From Bacteroidota bacterium (GTDB taxonomy: Bacteria > Bacteroidota > Bacteroidia > Chitinophagales > Chitinophagaceae), in NCBI GenBank assembly GCA_020161535.1, contig JAIUNW010000001.1:1-64000 (forward strand): a stretch of DNA of 64,000 nt, given 5' to 3'. The notes under the pieces are model-generated. The model was not told the origin of the DNA. It worked only from the letters and a program-made list of their open reading frames with translations, and searched no databases. Shown one piece after another: positions 18,277 to 28,716 of this stretch. Position 1 is the first letter of the stretch. Each line of letters begins with the position of its first letter. Position numbers and translations under genes: made by a program.

Positions 18277-20184
18277 TTACTTCACTTCTTCAAACTCTGC
18301 ATCAGTTACATTTTCATCTGCACCTGCTGAAGATCCACCGGCATTACCTGCCTGCTGCTCAGCACCTGGTTGGGCACCGGCTTGTTGGGCTTTGTAGATA
18401 TCTTCAGAAGCAGCTGTCCACGCGCCATTCATTTCATTCACTGCCGTATCGATCGCGGCGATGTCCTGGCTCTTGTGTGCTTCTTTCAGTTTGTTGAGGG
18501 CTGTTTCAATCGCGCCTTTCTTATCGCCCGGAATCTTATCACCATAGTCTTTCAGTTGCTTTTCTGTTTGGAAAATCAAACTGTCGGCCTGGTTTACTTT
18601 CTCCACTTTTTCGCGGGCTTCTTTGTCGGCGCTTTCATTGGCTTTCGCCTCGGCCTTCATTTTTTCAATCTCGTCTTTGGTGAGACCCGAACCTGCTTCG
18701 ATGCGAATCTTTTGTTCTTTACCGGTGCCTTTGTCTTTAGCGGTAACATTGAGGATACCGTTGGCATCGATGTCAAAAATTACTTCGATCTGCGGTACAC
18801 CACGCGGTGCCGGCGGAATATCGTTCAGGTTGAACATACCCAGGCTCTTGTTTTGCGAAGCCATGGGGCGTTCGCCCTGCAATACATGGATCTGTACACC
18901 CGGCTGGTTATCGCTGGCCGTAGAGAAGGTTTCCGATTTTTTGGTTGGGATCGTGGTATTCGACTCGATGAGTTTGGTCATAACACCACCCATGGTTTCG
19001 ATACCCAGGCTCAGCGGGGTAACGTCGAGCAATAACACATCCTTCACTTCACCGGTTAACACTGCACCCTGGATGGCAGCACCGATGGCTACTACTTCGT
19101 CGGGGTTTACACTCTTGTTCGGTTTCTTGCCGAAGAATTTCTCTACAATCTCCTGCACTTTCGGAATACGGGTTGAACCACCAACCAGGATCACTTCATC
19201 GATCTGGTTCACGGTCATACCGGCATCTTTCAAGGCCGCTTCGCAAGGCTTCAGGCAACGCTCGAACAGTTTATCGGCCAGTTGCTCAAACTTGGCACGG
19301 GTCAGTTTTTTCACCAGGTGTTTGGGCACGCCATCCACTGCAGTGATATAGGGAAGGTTGATCTCGGTTTCGCTCGATGACGACAATTCGATTTTTGCTT
19401 TTTCAGCCGCTTCTTTCAAACGCTGCAGCGCCATCGGGTCTTTGCGCAGATCAATGTTTTCGTCTTTTTTGAATTCTTCTGCCAGCCAATCCATGATCAC
19501 TTTATCAAAGTCATCACCACCGAGGTGGGTATCACCATTGGTTGATTTTACTTCGAACACACCGTCGCCCAGTTCGAGCACGGAGATATCGAACGTACCA
19601 CCACCCAGGTCAAATACGGCGATTTTCTGGTCTTTGCTTTTCTTATCCAAACCATAAGCCAGGGCGGCTGCGGTAGGTTCGTTTACGATACGGCGTACAT
19701 TGAGGCCGGCGATTTCACCTGCTTCTTTGGTCGCCTGGCGCTGGGCATCGTTGAAATAAGCCGGAACGGTGATCACCGCTTCAGTCACTTCTTGTCCCAG
19801 GTAGTCTTCAGCCGTTTTCTTCATTTTTTGCAGGATCATCGCAGAGATTTCCTGCGGTGTGTACAACCTGCCTTCGATGTCGATCCGGACTGTATTGTTG
19901 TCGCCCTTCACCACTTTGTAGGCGAAATGGGTGATTTCTTCGGTCACTTCGTCAAAGCGACGGCCCATAAAACGTTTTACCGAAGCCACGGTGTTTTGCG
20001 GGTTGGTGATGGCTTGGCGTTTCGCCGGATCACCCACTTTACGCTCACCGTTTTTCAGGAAGGCGACCACAGAAGGCGTCGTGCGACGGCCTTCGTCGTT
20101 GGCGATAACAACGGGTTCATTACCCTCCATTACGGCCACGCAACTATTGGTGGTTCCTAAGTCAATGCCTATAATTTTTCCCAT
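18277..20184 (-). CDS. dnaK: Chaperone DnaK (Hsp70)
   Basis: 635 residues, full length. The ATPase domain opens with [18 protein letters not shown] and contains [34 protein letters not shown] and [14 protein letters not shown]. The substrate-binding domain contains [20 protein letters not shown] and the lid region. The C-terminus ends [12 protein letters not shown], close to the EEVD-like bacterial tail. It folds and protects proteins in the cytosol with DnaJ and GrpE, neither of which is encoded here. Monocistronic, between a strong bidirectional terminator and a spacer of about 300 bases. Confidence 0.98.
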   Translation of the reverse strand: MGKIIGIDLGTTNSCVAVMEGNEPVVIANDEGRRTTPSVVAFLKNGERKVGDPAKRQAITNPQNTVASVKRFMGRRFDEVTEEITHFAYKVVKGDNNTVRIDIEGRLYTPQEISAMILQKMKKTAEDYLGQEVTEAVITVPAYFNDAQRQATKEAGEIAGLNVRRIVNEPTAAALAYGLDKKSKDQKIAVFDLGGGTFDISVLELGDGVFEVKSTNGDTHLGGDDFDKVIMDWLAEEFKKDENIDLRKDPMALQRLKEAAEKAKIELSSSSETEINLPYITAVDGVPKHLVKKLTRAKFEQLADKLFERCLKPCEAALKDAGMTVNQIDEVILVGGSTRIPKVQEIVEKFFGKKPNKSVNPDEVVAIGAAIQGAVLTGEVKDVLLLDVTPLSLGIETMGGVMTKLIESNTTIPTKKSETFSTASDNQPGVQIHVLQGERPMASQNKSLGMFNLNDIPPAPRGVPQIEVIFDIDANGILNVTAKDKGTGKEQKIRIEAGSGLTKDEIEKMKAEAKANESADKEAREKVEKVNQADSLIFQTEKQLKDYGDKIPGDKKGAIETALNKLKEAHKSQDIAAIDTAVNEMNGAWTAASEDIYKAQQAGAQPGAEQQAGNAGGSSAGADENVTDAEFEEVK

Positions 20185-20275
20185 ATAATTGATTTTCGTT
20201 TTTTAATGAATTAGATACGTTCTTACTTGTCAATCAATATGCCAACCGCGGTTCCTGCTGAAAAAATGGCAGGTT

Positions 20276-20344
20276 GTCAGTTTGTGACACCCGGGGGGTG
20301 TAAGCCTGTCACCCGACGGGTGCCACCCGACGGGTAAAACTGAC
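20276..20344. repeat. Compound palindromic (REP-like) element upstream of dnaK
   Basis: GTCAGTTT (20276-20283) and AAACTGAC (20337-20344) bracket a GC-rich core. The core contains ACACCC...GGGTGT and two tandem copies of the near-palindrome ACCCGACGGGT at 20311-20321 and 20325-20335. The whole can fold as a branched hairpin. It sits in the spacer between the dnaK start and the gtrA stop. The rest of the spacer (20185-20484) shows no gene. Confidence 0.6.
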
Positions 20345-20456
20345 GGAATTGCGGAATGGGCGACTAATGCGTTGATTATTAGCGTACTGCCGGTAGTTGG
20401 ACAAATTGGGAGGGGTTTGCGGGTTTCGCCTGCTGGCTTCCACCTGCAGGGCTTCC

Positions 20457-20481
20457 ACCCGACGGGTAGTACCCGTCGGGT
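20457..20481. repeat. Inverted pair of ACCCGACGGGT palindromes at the gtrA 3' end
   Basis: ACCCGACGGGT (20457-20467) is followed after three bases by its exact reverse complement ACCCGTCGGGT (20471-20481). This is an 11-bp stem with a 3-base loop, four bases beyond the gtrA stop. It is the same unit as the copies at 20311 and 20325. It may terminate gtrA or be a dispersed palindromic element. Confidence 0.65.
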
Positions 20482-20484
20482 AGA

Positions 20485-20991
20485 TTAGGAGGTCGATTTT
20501 CGGAAAGTGAAATAGCGCTGCGAGAGATAACTGAAGGTCACCACCAGCACCGTGGTCAATATCTTGGCCGGCGTCGGGTAAATGTGAAACTGCTCCACGA
20601 AAATTTTGATAAACAGGAAATTCAGCAGCAAGCAAATAGCCACTTGCACCAAATACCTAAAAAGCTGCACCCTACCTCGCAGGTCCGAATCATGAAACAC
20701 CACCGATCGCATCAGGAAGAAACCGGTGGGAAAACTGATACAGAAAGCAGTCATAACCGCCAGCGTGTACGGCTGGAAAGCGATCTCGCGGCTGCCCAGA
20801 AAAATCCCCGTATGCAGCACCTGCTGGTCGAATAAGTAATGGTAGCTTAGGTAAAATATAATGATGTCAAAAAGCGTATTCCCGCCACCGCAAGCCAGGT
20901 AGCGGAAGGTCTGAATGGGAATGAACCGCCTGAATGGCGGGTAAAAAAAATCGATCACGGCGGTGATCCAATCCGAAAAGCCTTTCAACAT
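20485..20991 (-). CDS. GtrA-family membrane protein
   Basis: 168 residues with four predicted membrane helices (about 28-50, 75-97, 108-127 and 135-160). The family pattern is FRYLACGGGNTLFDIIIFY near the start and FSYLSQRYFTFR at the end. GtrA proteins are thought to move or hold polyprenol-linked sugars during modification of cell-surface polysaccharides, often with a GT2 partner. No such partner is adjacent; a GT2 enzyme of the matching type lies at 62.2 kb. Divergent from argS with only 54 bases between the starts. Confidence 0.85.
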   Translation of the reverse strand: MLKGFSDWITAVIDFFYPPFRRFIPIQTFRYLACGGGNTLFDIIIFYLSYHYLFDQQVLHTGIFLGSREIAFQPYTLAVMTAFCISFPTGFFLMRSVVFHDSDLRGRVQLFRYLVQVAICLLLNFLFIKIFVEQFHIYPTPAKILTTVLVVTFSYLSQRYFTFRKSTS

Positions 20992-21018
20992 CGCCGCAAA
21001 GATAACCGGGCTTCTTAT

Positions 21019-21026
21019 TACTTTTG
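21019..21026 (+). promoter_or_regulatory. Probable -7 promoter box of argS
   Basis: TACTTTTG matches the TAnnTTTG consensus and ends 19 bases before the argS ATG. No clear TTTG lies at the -33 distance, so the assignment rests on one box and position. Confidence 0.4.
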
Positions 21027-21045
21027 CGACCCACTGTTGTTAAAT

Positions 21046-22854
21046 ATGTCAATTACCGCCCACTTAGAAAAGATAGTAGCCGAAGCCATCGCCGCCGCTT
21101 ACCCCGATGCCCCGGCCGGCACGAGCTTCCAAATCAACCAGACCAAACCTGAGTTTGAAGGCGATTACACCATTGTTTTGTTTTCGCTCGTAAAAGCGCT
21201 CAAAGCCAGTCCCGAAACCATCGGCAATACCCTGGGCGATTACCTGCTCAACAATAGCCAGGGACTGATCACCGGCTTCAACCTAATCAAAGGGTTTTTA
21301 AACCTAAGCGTGGCCGATCAATACTGGACCAATTTCCTGACGAAAAACTTCGCCGACATAACATTCGGACAAGCTACCGCCAGCCCCCAAAAAGTGATGG
21401 TCGAATATTCATCGCCCAACACCAATAAGCCACTGCACCTTGGTCATCTCCGCAATAATTTTCTGGGTTGGAGCATCGCGGCGATTTTAAAAGCCAACGG
21501 TGCCGAGGTAGTGAAATCCTGCATCGTCAACGATCGTGGCATCCATATCTGCAAAAGCATGATTGCCTGGCAACGCTTCGGCAACGGTGCTACTCCGCAA
21601 TCAACCGGCATGAAGGGTGATCATTTTGTGGGGGATTACTATGTCAGGTTCAACGATGAATTGAAGGCGGAAGTGGATCAATTGGTCAACGTCGGCAAAA
21701 CCAAAGAGGAGGCCGAAAAAGCGGCGCCGATCATGCAGGAGGCCCAGCAGATGTTGGTCGACTGGGAAGCCGGCAAACCCGATACCATCAATCTCTGGAA
21801 AAAAATGAATGGCTGGGTCTATGAAGGGTTTGACAGCACGTACAAAACCATTGGCAGCGATTTCGATGTGGTGTATTATGAAAGCGATACCTATTTGTTG
21901 GGAAAGAAAACCGTACAGGAAGGCCTGGCCAAGGGGGTGTTTTTTCAGAAAGAAGATGGCAGTGTGTGGATTGACCTGACGGCCGACGGACTCGACCAAA
22001 AACTGGTACAAAGAAAAGACGGCACATCGGTGTACATTACGCAAGACATCGGCCTTGCACAGGAAAAATACAACCAGTACAAACTCGACCAGAGCATCTA
22101 TGTTGTTGGCGATGAACAGAACTATCATTTCAAAGTACTGAAACTGATTGCCGAAAAACTGGGGCTGCCCAAGGCCGATGGCATCTACCATCTCTCCTAT
22201 GGCATGGTTGAACTGCCCACCGGCAAAATGAAGAGTCGCGAAGGCACGGTTGTGGATGCCGATGACCTGGTAGCTGATATGTTGAAAATCGCCGAAACCC
22301 ATACCGCTGCCCTGGGTAAAACCGAAGGCTTTTCAGCAGATGAACTGACAACATTGTACAACACCATCGCGCTTGGCGCCCTGAAGTTTTATCTCTTGCG
22401 GGTAGACCCCAAAAAGAAAATGATCTTCAACCCCGAAGAATCGATCGATATTCACGGTTACACCGGTCCTTTCATTCAATACAGCTACGCGCGAATCCAA
22501 TCAATTCTGCGCAAAGAGTTTGATGGCCAGGCCGAAAAAGCCACTGCTACTTTACAAGCAACGAAATCAGATTTCTCCGCTGCGCTATTACCACTCGAAA
22601 AGGAACTGTTACTGCAGCTCGAGCAATATCCCGCCGCGATCAACCAGGCAGCCAGCGAGCACAATCCATCATTGGTCGCCAACTATATTTACCAACTGGC
22701 GAAAACCTTTAACTCGTTTTACGCAGAACATTCTATTAGCCGCGCTGAGTCAAGTGAGAAAAAGCAACTTCGCTTACGCATCGCCGTTATGACAGCCAAT
22801 GTCATCCGTTCGGGCATGTCAATGCTCGGTATTGCTGTGCCGGAAAAAATGTAA
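21046..22854 (+). CDS. argS: Arginyl-tRNA synthetase
   Basis: 602 residues from the ATG at 21046; in-frame TTG codons just upstream are not needed. It is a class I synthetase with an N-terminal Add-1-type domain (1-100), the HIGH-type motif in SSPNTNKPLHLGHLRNNFLG (about 117-136), the signature loop at KMKSREGTVVDADDL (about 395-410) and the anticodon-binding helices at the end, with NYIYQLAKTFNSFY. It charges tRNA-Arg with arginine. The stop is one base from the end of the convergent TPR gene, with no terminator between. Confidence 0.97.
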   Translation: MSITAHLEKIVAEAIAAAYPDAPAGTSFQINQTKPEFEGDYTIVLFSLVKALKASPETIGNTLGDYLLNNSQGLITGFNLIKGFLNLSVADQYWTNFLTKNFADITFGQATASPQKVMVEYSSPNTNKPLHLGHLRNNFLGWSIAAILKANGAEVVKSCIVNDRGIHICKSMIAWQRFGNGATPQSTGMKGDHFVGDYYVRFNDELKAEVDQLVNVGKTKEEAEKAAPIMQEAQQMLVDWEAGKPDTINLWKKMNGWVYEGFDSTYKTIGSDFDVVYYESDTYLLGKKTVQEGLAKGVFFQKEDGSVWIDLTADGLDQKLVQRKDGTSVYITQDIGLAQEKYNQYKLDQSIYVVGDEQNYHFKVLKLIAEKLGLPKADGIYHLSYGMVELPTGKMKSREGTVVDADDLVADMLKIAETHTAALGKTEGFSADELTTLYNTIALGALKFYLLRVDPKKKMIFNPEESIDIHGYTGPFIQYSYARIQSILRKEFDGQAEKATATLQATKSDFSAALLPLEKELLLQLEQYPAAINQAASEHNPSLVANYIYQLAKTFNSFYAEHSISRAESSEKKQLRLRIAVMTANVIRSGMSMLGIAVPEKM

Positions 22855-22855
22855 A

Positions 22856-23881
22856 CTAGTCGACCTGGTTGAAGTATTTCTGGCGCATTTTGGCCAACCG
22901 GCTGTCCATCGTGATGGCTTTTTCGCAAAGGGCTTCCCCTTTGGCTTTCTCGCCCGATTGAATGGTTGCTACGCCCGACATATACAAACTGCGTGCATTT
23001 TTGGGATCCTGTTGCAGAATGCCATTATAGGTTTTGATGGCATCCACATATTGTTTGGCGTGCAACTGACATTCGCCCAGCAAAAACTGCCGGTCGATAT
23101 CCGTCGGACTTTCCTTCAATAATTCTTTTACCATACCGACGGCTTTATCATACATACCGGCCGAGGTATACGCCGTCACCATATTGTCTTTCATTTCGCT
23201 GCTCAGCGGATAACCCTTTGCCAGTGCCGCTTCCAGCCATTTCACCGAGGCGGCAGGGTCGGGCACCGCGAGATTGGTCATCCCCAATTCAAACATCCAC
23301 TGCGCTTTAGACGGGTCGCGTTGCAAGGCACTGTTGTAGTAAGCAGCAGCTTTTACATAATTGTTCATCTCCAACTGACAACGTGCCATCACATAATGCA
23401 TCTCGGCGAGTGAACTGTCTTCTTTGAATGCTTTGTCGAGGTATTCAAGCGTACTTCTATACTCACCCATTTCAAAATAAGACTTGGCGATGATCCAGTT
23501 CTGGTGATCACCGAGCCCCAATGCTTTGGCCCGTTTGGCCATATCAACGGCTTCGGGCCATTGGTGTGTATTGAAATGCAATACCATCAGGTTGCGGATG
23601 GATGCCGTATCGTTATAATTTTCAACTAAAATTTTTTTGTAGGTCTCGCGCGCGATGGCATAGTAGCGGAGCTCATTGGCTGCATTGGCCATGCCGCGCA
23701 AAGCAGTCAGGTTGCGACTGTCTTGGGCGATAGCACTGCGATAACTGTTGTAAGCAACCAGGGTTTGTCCGCGGCTGGCGGCATCCTCGCCCTGCCGCAA
23801 ATAATACGACAGGCTATCTGTTTGTGCGGGGGAAACAAAAAAATACCCCACCCAGAGCAGGGTTAGGAGCAGGTGTTTCAT
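22856..23881 (-). CDS. Periplasmic tetratricopeptide-repeat protein
   Basis: 341 residues. A signal peptide (MKHLLLTLLWVGYFFVSPAQ) is followed by about seven to eight TPR units spanning residues 30-325. Recurring pieces include AYNSYRSAIAQDSRNLTALR, KAAAYYNSALQRDPSKAQW and AIKTYNGILQQDPKNARSLY. No enzymatic domain is visible. Such proteins are scaffolds. It follows glgB by 14 bases on the same strand and is probably cotranscribed, but nothing else ties it to glycogen synthesis. Confidence 0.8.
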   Translation of the reverse strand: MKHLLLTLLWVGYFFVSPAQTDSLSYYLRQGEDAASRGQTLVAYNSYRSAIAQDSRNLTALRGMANAANELRYYAIARETYKKILVENYNDTASIRNLMVLHFNTHQWPEAVDMAKRAKALGLGDHQNWIIAKSYFEMGEYRSTLEYLDKAFKEDSSLAEMHYVMARCQLEMNNYVKAAAYYNSALQRDPSKAQWMFELGMTNLAVPDPAASVKWLEAALAKGYPLSSEMKDNMVTAYTSAGMYDKAVGMVKELLKESPTDIDRQFLLGECQLHAKQYVDAIKTYNGILQQDPKNARSLYMSGVATIQSGEKAKGEALCEKAITMDSRLAKMRQKYFNQVD

Positions 23882-23895
23882 AGCTCGGCATTTAG

Positions 23896-25848
23896 TTAAC
23901 GCAATACAATAGCCCCTAACGGCGGCAACTGCACATTTATTTCGAACAAGGCACTGTTTTTATCCAGTTCGGTTACCAGGATCTCCGGGTTGAAAACATC
24001 ACCAGTGCCCCAATACTTTTTGTCGTTGCTGTTGAAGATTTCCTGCCAAATTTCTTTGCCGTAAACCTGAACTTTCCAGTCGTGCCGCACTTCTGGCGTC
24101 ATATTTAAAATAACCAGCAAGTCATTTTTGGGATCAGTGCCTTTTCGGCGATACACGATCACCGATTCGGGTCGATGGTTTAAATCGATCCACTCAAATC
24201 CATGGGTGTGAAACTGTTCTTCATACATGGCAGGTTGTTCCCGCAACAGAAAGCACAAATCTTTTACACAGGTTTGCAGGCCTTTGTGGGGTTCAAATTG
24301 CAGCAATTCCCAGGGCAATTCTGATTTATAATTCCATTCTTGGGTGGTACCAAATTCATTGCCCATGAACAACAGCTTGCCCCCCGGGTGCGTGAACATA
24401 TAACTGTATAGCAGGCGGAGGTTGGCAAATTTCTGCCATTCATCGCCGGGCATTTTATAGATCATCGGGCTCTTGCCATGCACTACTTCATCGTGACTCA
24501 GGGGCAGCATGAAATTTTCATCATAGTAATACATCATGCTGAACGTAAAACTATCCTGGTGGTGCTGGCGATGAATGGGATCCATTTTAAAATAGCGCAG
24601 CGTATCATGCATCCAACCCATCATCCATTTCATGCCAAAACCGAGCCCGTCGTCGAAAGTAGGTTTCGAAATGCCCGGCCAATCGGTCGCTTCCTCCGCA
24701 ATGGTCTGCACATCGGGGAAATCGCGAAAGATCGTTTCGTTTAAATCTTTGATGAAGGCGATCGCTTCCAAATTACCATCACCGCCGAACTCATTGGGCT
24801 CCCACTCCCCTTCGTTGCGCGAATAATTCAGCTTCAGCATCGATGAAACTGCATCTACCCGTAAGCCGTCAACATGAAATTCTTCCAACCAGAAACGCGC
24901 ATTGCTGATGAGAAAAGATTTTACTTCACCGCGTTTATAATTGAAGATATACGAGTTCCAATCGGGATGAAAGCCTTTGCGCATATCGGCATACTCATAG
25001 GTATGTGTGCCGTCGAACATAAAAAGCCCATGCGCATCATAGGGAAAATGCGAGGGCACCCAATCGAGAATGACGCCAATGCCAGCGGCATGAAAAGCAT
25101 CTACCATGGCTTTGAATTCCTGCGGCGAACCAAATCGCGAGGTGGGTGCAAAATAACCCGCGCCCTGGTAACCCCAACTGCCATCAAAGGGATGCTCCAT
25201 CACGGGCATCAATTCAATGTGGGTGAAACCCATCTCTTTCACATAAGGCACCAGTCGCTCGGTGATTTGTGGATAGGTATTATACGATTCTTCATCGTGT
25301 TTATCGGGTCGCATCCAACTGGCCAGGTGTACTTCATATACCGACCAGGGCGCATTGAGCGCGTTGTGTTTTTTACGGGTCTGCATCCATTCAGCATCCT
25401 GCCAATCGTAGTGCATATCCCAAGTAATGGACGCCGTCAAAGGTCGCTTCTCCCAGAAATTGGCCAGCGGATCACCCTTGTCCACCGCCAGCCCGTCGCT
25501 GCTAATGATATGGTATTTGTATACTTCACCTAAATGAAAATCAGGAATAAAGCCTTCCCAGATGCCACTTTTATCCCATCGCGGATACAAAGCATATTCA
25601 TTGTTTTGCCAATCATTGAAATTGCCTTTAACCGAAACCTGCGCCGCGTTGGGTGCCCACACAGCGAAATACATGCCCCAACGCTCCATCACCTGAATGG
25701 AATGAGATCCCATTTTCTGGTAAATGCGATAGTTGGTGCCTGCCTGAAAATTTCGGATATCCTCCTCCGTTAGTATAGAATAGTTCCAAACATTCCGGCT
25801 GGTGTCAATGAAATTATCTTGTTCGTAGGTGGATTTCTGCATAGACAT
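23896..25848 (-). CDS. glgB: 1,4-alpha-glucan branching enzyme (GH13)
   Basis: 650 residues; the true start is the ATG at 25848 or 25842. An N-terminal CBM48-type domain (about 60-140, MYFAVWAPNAAQVSVKGNFN) precedes the barrel. Catalytic segments are HVDGLRVDAVSSM (nucleophile Asp), TIAEEATDWPG (acid/base Glu) and PLSHDEVVHGK (third Asp). The MDPIHRQHHQDS stretch and C-terminal beta domain are those of branching enzymes. It makes the alpha-1,6 branches of glycogen. Together with glgC and glgA at 33.6-36.3 kb it completes the synthesis pathway. It is divergent from the outer-membrane gene at 25951 across 102 AT-rich bases that should hold both promoters. Confidence 0.95.
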   Translation of the reverse strand: MSMQKSTYEQDNFIDTSRNVWNYSILTEEDIRNFQAGTNYRIYQKMGSHSIQVMERWGMYFAVWAPNAAQVSVKGNFNDWQNNEYALYPRWDKSGIWEGFIPDFHLGEVYKYHIISSDGLAVDKGDPLANFWEKRPLTASITWDMHYDWQDAEWMQTRKKHNALNAPWSVYEVHLASWMRPDKHDEESYNTYPQITERLVPYVKEMGFTHIELMPVMEHPFDGSWGYQGAGYFAPTSRFGSPQEFKAMVDAFHAAGIGVILDWVPSHFPYDAHGLFMFDGTHTYEYADMRKGFHPDWNSYIFNYKRGEVKSFLISNARFWLEEFHVDGLRVDAVSSMLKLNYSRNEGEWEPNEFGGDGNLEAIAFIKDLNETIFRDFPDVQTIAEEATDWPGISKPTFDDGLGFGMKWMMGWMHDTLRYFKMDPIHRQHHQDSFTFSMMYYYDENFMLPLSHDEVVHGKSPMIYKMPGDEWQKFANLRLLYSYMFTHPGGKLLFMGNEFGTTQEWNYKSELPWELLQFEPHKGLQTCVKDLCFLLREQPAMYEEQFHTHGFEWIDLNHRPESVIVYRRKGTDPKNDLLVILNMTPEVRHDWKVQVYGKEIWQEIFNSNDKKYWGTGDVFNPEILVTELDKNSALFEINVQLPPLGAIVLR

Positions 25849-25950
25849 AACATCGCGTTCAATTAAAAATACGTTTTAACTATAAATTAAATATGGAAAA
25901 AAAAGAAATCTGCATCATTTGCTCAATTTCGAAGCTACCACCAAAGCGTT

Positions 25951-28716
25951 ATGAGAAAACCAACCTGCCTTATCCTGGCCTTGCTTTGCTATGCATTTTC
26001 GTTTGCCCAATCGGTCACCGTTAAGGGTACGGTAACGGATACAGCCGAGCACAAACCGCTGGTGAATGCGGCCGTGGTGCTGCTTTCAAAAGACTCCATC
26101 ATTCTCAAACATGCCCGAACCGATGCCCAGGGCCATTTTGAACTTGCCGCGCCAGTAAAAGAAGGCGCTTCCATTCTTATCTCCTTTCCCAAATTTGCCG
26201 ATTATGCCGATGTGTTGAAATCGGGCGAGCCGGTGCTGGATCTTGGATCGCTGAAAATGATTCGCAAATCGGCCTTGCTGGAAGAAGTAATTGTTTCCCA
26301 AAAAATAGGTGCCATCCGCATGAAGGGCGATACACTCGAGTTCAAAGCCGACAGTTTTGCGGTGCGACCAGGGGCTACAGTGGATGAGATGCTGAAAAGG
26401 CTGCCTGGCTTACAGGTGAACAGCAAGGGGGAAATCACCGCACAGGGCGAGAAAGTGCAAAAAGTGCTGGTGGACGGTGAGGAGTTTTTCAGCGACGACC
26501 CGGCTGTGGTAACCCAAAACCTGCGGGCAGATGCCATCGACAAAGTGCAGGTGTATGACAAAAAGAGCGACCAGGCCACTTTTACCGGTATCGATGATGG
26601 GGAGAAACAAAAGACGATTAACCTGCAGATGAAGGAAGACAAGAAAAAGGGGTATTTCGGTAAGGCAAAGCTGGGCGGCGGACTACCGGGTTATTTCGAA
26701 AACGAGGCCATGTTCAACCTCTTCAAAGGGAGAAGAAAAATGTCTGCTTATGGTACCATGTCAAATACCGGTAAAGCAGGCCTGGACTGGGGCGATGCAG
26801 ACCGGTTTGGTGGCGGCAACGACATGGAGTTTGATGAAGAAAACGGGTATTGGTTCAGTTATGGCGACGGTGATGATATGAACACCTGGGGCGGCCGCTA
26901 CAATGGCGAAGGCTTGCCCAAGGCCTGGACGGCCGGTGCGCATTTTTCCAACAAATGGGATACCGATAAAAAGAACGTGAATGGCAATTACCAGTTTTAC
27001 AAACAGGATATAGAAAATAATTCAACCAATGCCAGCCAGTATATTCTGCCAGACACTTTGTACTACAATAACCAGCGGGCAAGCAGTTCGAGCCAGAATC
27101 TGCTGCAAAAACTTAGCGGCTATTATGACTTGAAGTTGGATTCCAGCGCCAGTGTAAAAATAAAAGTGAATGGCAGCAAAGGAAACGCCAAGAACGAATC
27201 CTTTTTCAATGCCGAATCTTTGTCGGAAGAAAGGCTGCCGGTGAACAACCAACTGCGTAGCATCGCTTCACAGGGCGACCGGCAGAAATACATGATCGAT
27301 GCCATCTGGCGCAAGAAATTTGCCAAAAAAGGTCGTACCATGTCATTGACGGCGAATAGTTCTTATACAGACAACAATACCAATGGCCAGGTCTATTCCA
27401 TCACCAACTATTTTGATGTAACGGGCAATATCACCCACACCGATACCATCGACCAGCGCAAACTGCATTACCAGCAGAGCAATGGTTTTGCCGGTAAAAT
27501 TTCTTATACGGAGCCACTAAGTAAAAAATGGTTTCTAGAACTGAACTACGGCTATGTGATGAGCAATAGCAAGGCTTACCGAACATCGTTTAACCCCAAC
27601 GCTTCGGGCAAGTACGATCAATATGACAGCCTGTACAGCAATAATTTCAGTTTCGACTATGGCACCCACAGTGGTGGTGTCAATTTCCGGTTTAACGGCG
27701 ACAAAATCACCGCTTCTTTTGGCAGCAATATTGCCAATGCCCGGTTTAAGCAAAATGACCTGCTGCATGATAGCTTGTACAGCTACAACTTCACCAACCT
27801 TTTTCCCAAAGCATCCATTCGCTTTAAAATGGGCGCGCAAACGGGCCTGAACATACGCTACAATGGTTCTACCACTCAACCATCGGTACAGCAATTACAA
27901 CCGATTCGCGACAATACCGATAACCTGAATATTTCTTTTGGCAACCCCAACCTGCGGCAACAGTTCACCCACAATATCAATATCTTTTTCAATGACTATA
28001 AAGTGATCTCCGGCCGCAACTTGTATATGAGTGGCAATATCAGTCAATCTGACAATGCCATCAGTGGTTACGACGCTGTAGATGCAAACGGCAAACGAAC
28101 CTATACCTATGTAAATATTGACGGCAACCTGAATTATAATGTATATGGTGGTATATGGAAGCAGTTCAAAAAGGCGAAGTTGAATAGCTTTGCCAATCTA
28201 CAATTCAATGGTGGCCGTGTCAACAACTACATCAATACCTTGCGAAACACCAATAAATATTATACAGTTGGCACCAATTTCGGGTTAATGAAAGACAAGG
28301 AAAACAAATACAATGTAGAATTAAATATAAGCCCAAGTTATACCTGGAGCCGTACTTCCCTTCGCCCCGACGTTGTTACCAAATATTGGACCATCGACTA
28401 TGCAGCTAATGCCCGCTACCAGTTTAAATGGAAGATCGAATTGCAAACTGATCTACGTTACAATTGGCGGCAAGCAACCGATGTTTTCGGTCAGAACCGA
28501 AATGTATTTATTTGGAATGCCTGGATTGGTAAAAAATTCTGGAAAAACAACAACGGAGAGCTTCGGTTCAGCATCAACGATATCCTGAACCAGAATATCG
28601 GCTTCCAGCGAAACGCTTCCAGCAATTTTATCTCTGAACGAACCTACTCAACCCTTAAGCGATATTGGCTGGTGAGTTTTGCCTGGAATTTTAATAAAAC
28701 ACCTGGATCAAGATGA
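25951..28716 (+). CDS. Outer-membrane beta-barrel protein with carboxypeptidase-like N-terminal domain
   Basis: 921 residues. A signal peptide ends near SFAQ. A regulatory-like beta-sandwich (about 22-105, VKGTVTDTAEHKPLVNAAVV) is followed by a plug-like region (about 125-215: GATVDEMLKRLPGLQVNSKG, VLVDGEEFFSDDP) and a large barrel rich in alternating aromatic strands, ending VSFAWNFNKTPGSR. This matches the outer_membrane_beta-barrel (OMP_b-brl_3) group of TonB-receptor relatives that usually lack a SusD partner. The ligand is unknown. The gene is coupled by ATGA to a GLPGLI protein. Confidence 0.88.
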   Translation: MRKPTCLILALLCYAFSFAQSVTVKGTVTDTAEHKPLVNAAVVLLSKDSIILKHARTDAQGHFELAAPVKEGASILISFPKFADYADVLKSGEPVLDLGSLKMIRKSALLEEVIVSQKIGAIRMKGDTLEFKADSFAVRPGATVDEMLKRLPGLQVNSKGEITAQGEKVQKVLVDGEEFFSDDPAVVTQNLRADAIDKVQVYDKKSDQATFTGIDDGEKQKTINLQMKEDKKKGYFGKAKLGGGLPGYFENEAMFNLFKGRRKMSAYGTMSNTGKAGLDWGDADRFGGGNDMEFDEENGYWFSYGDGDDMNTWGGRYNGEGLPKAWTAGAHFSNKWDTDKKNVNGNYQFYKQDIENNSTNASQYILPDTLYYNNQRASSSSQNLLQKLSGYYDLKLDSSASVKIKVNGSKGNAKNESFFNAESLSEERLPVNNQLRSIASQGDRQKYMIDAIWRKKFAKKGRTMSLTANSSYTDNNTNGQVYSITNYFDVTGNITHTDTIDQRKLHYQQSNGFAGKISYTEPLSKKWFLELNYGYVMSNSKAYRTSFNPNASGKYDQYDSLYSNNFSFDYGTHSGGVNFRFNGDKITASFGSNIANARFKQNDLLHDSLYSYNFTNLFPKASIRFKMGAQTGLNIRYNGSTTQPSVQQLQPIRDNTDNLNISFGNPNLRQQFTHNINIFFNDYKVISGRNLYMSGNISQSDNAISGYDAVDANGKRTYTYVNIDGNLNYNVYGGIWKQFKKAKLNSFANLQFNGGRVNNYINTLRNTNKYYTVGTNFGLMKDKENKYNVELNISPSYTWSRTSLRPDVVTKYWTIDYAANARYQFKWKIELQTDLRYNWRQATDVFGQNRNVFIWNAWIGKKFWKNNNGELRFSINDILNQNIGFQRNASSNFISERTYSTLKRYWLVSFAWNFNKTPGSR

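Noticed and set aside
18370-19657. Long open frames antisense to dnaK
   Set aside because: Codon bias of a conserved gene often keeps the opposite strand open. The products show no domain and dnaK is unmistakable.
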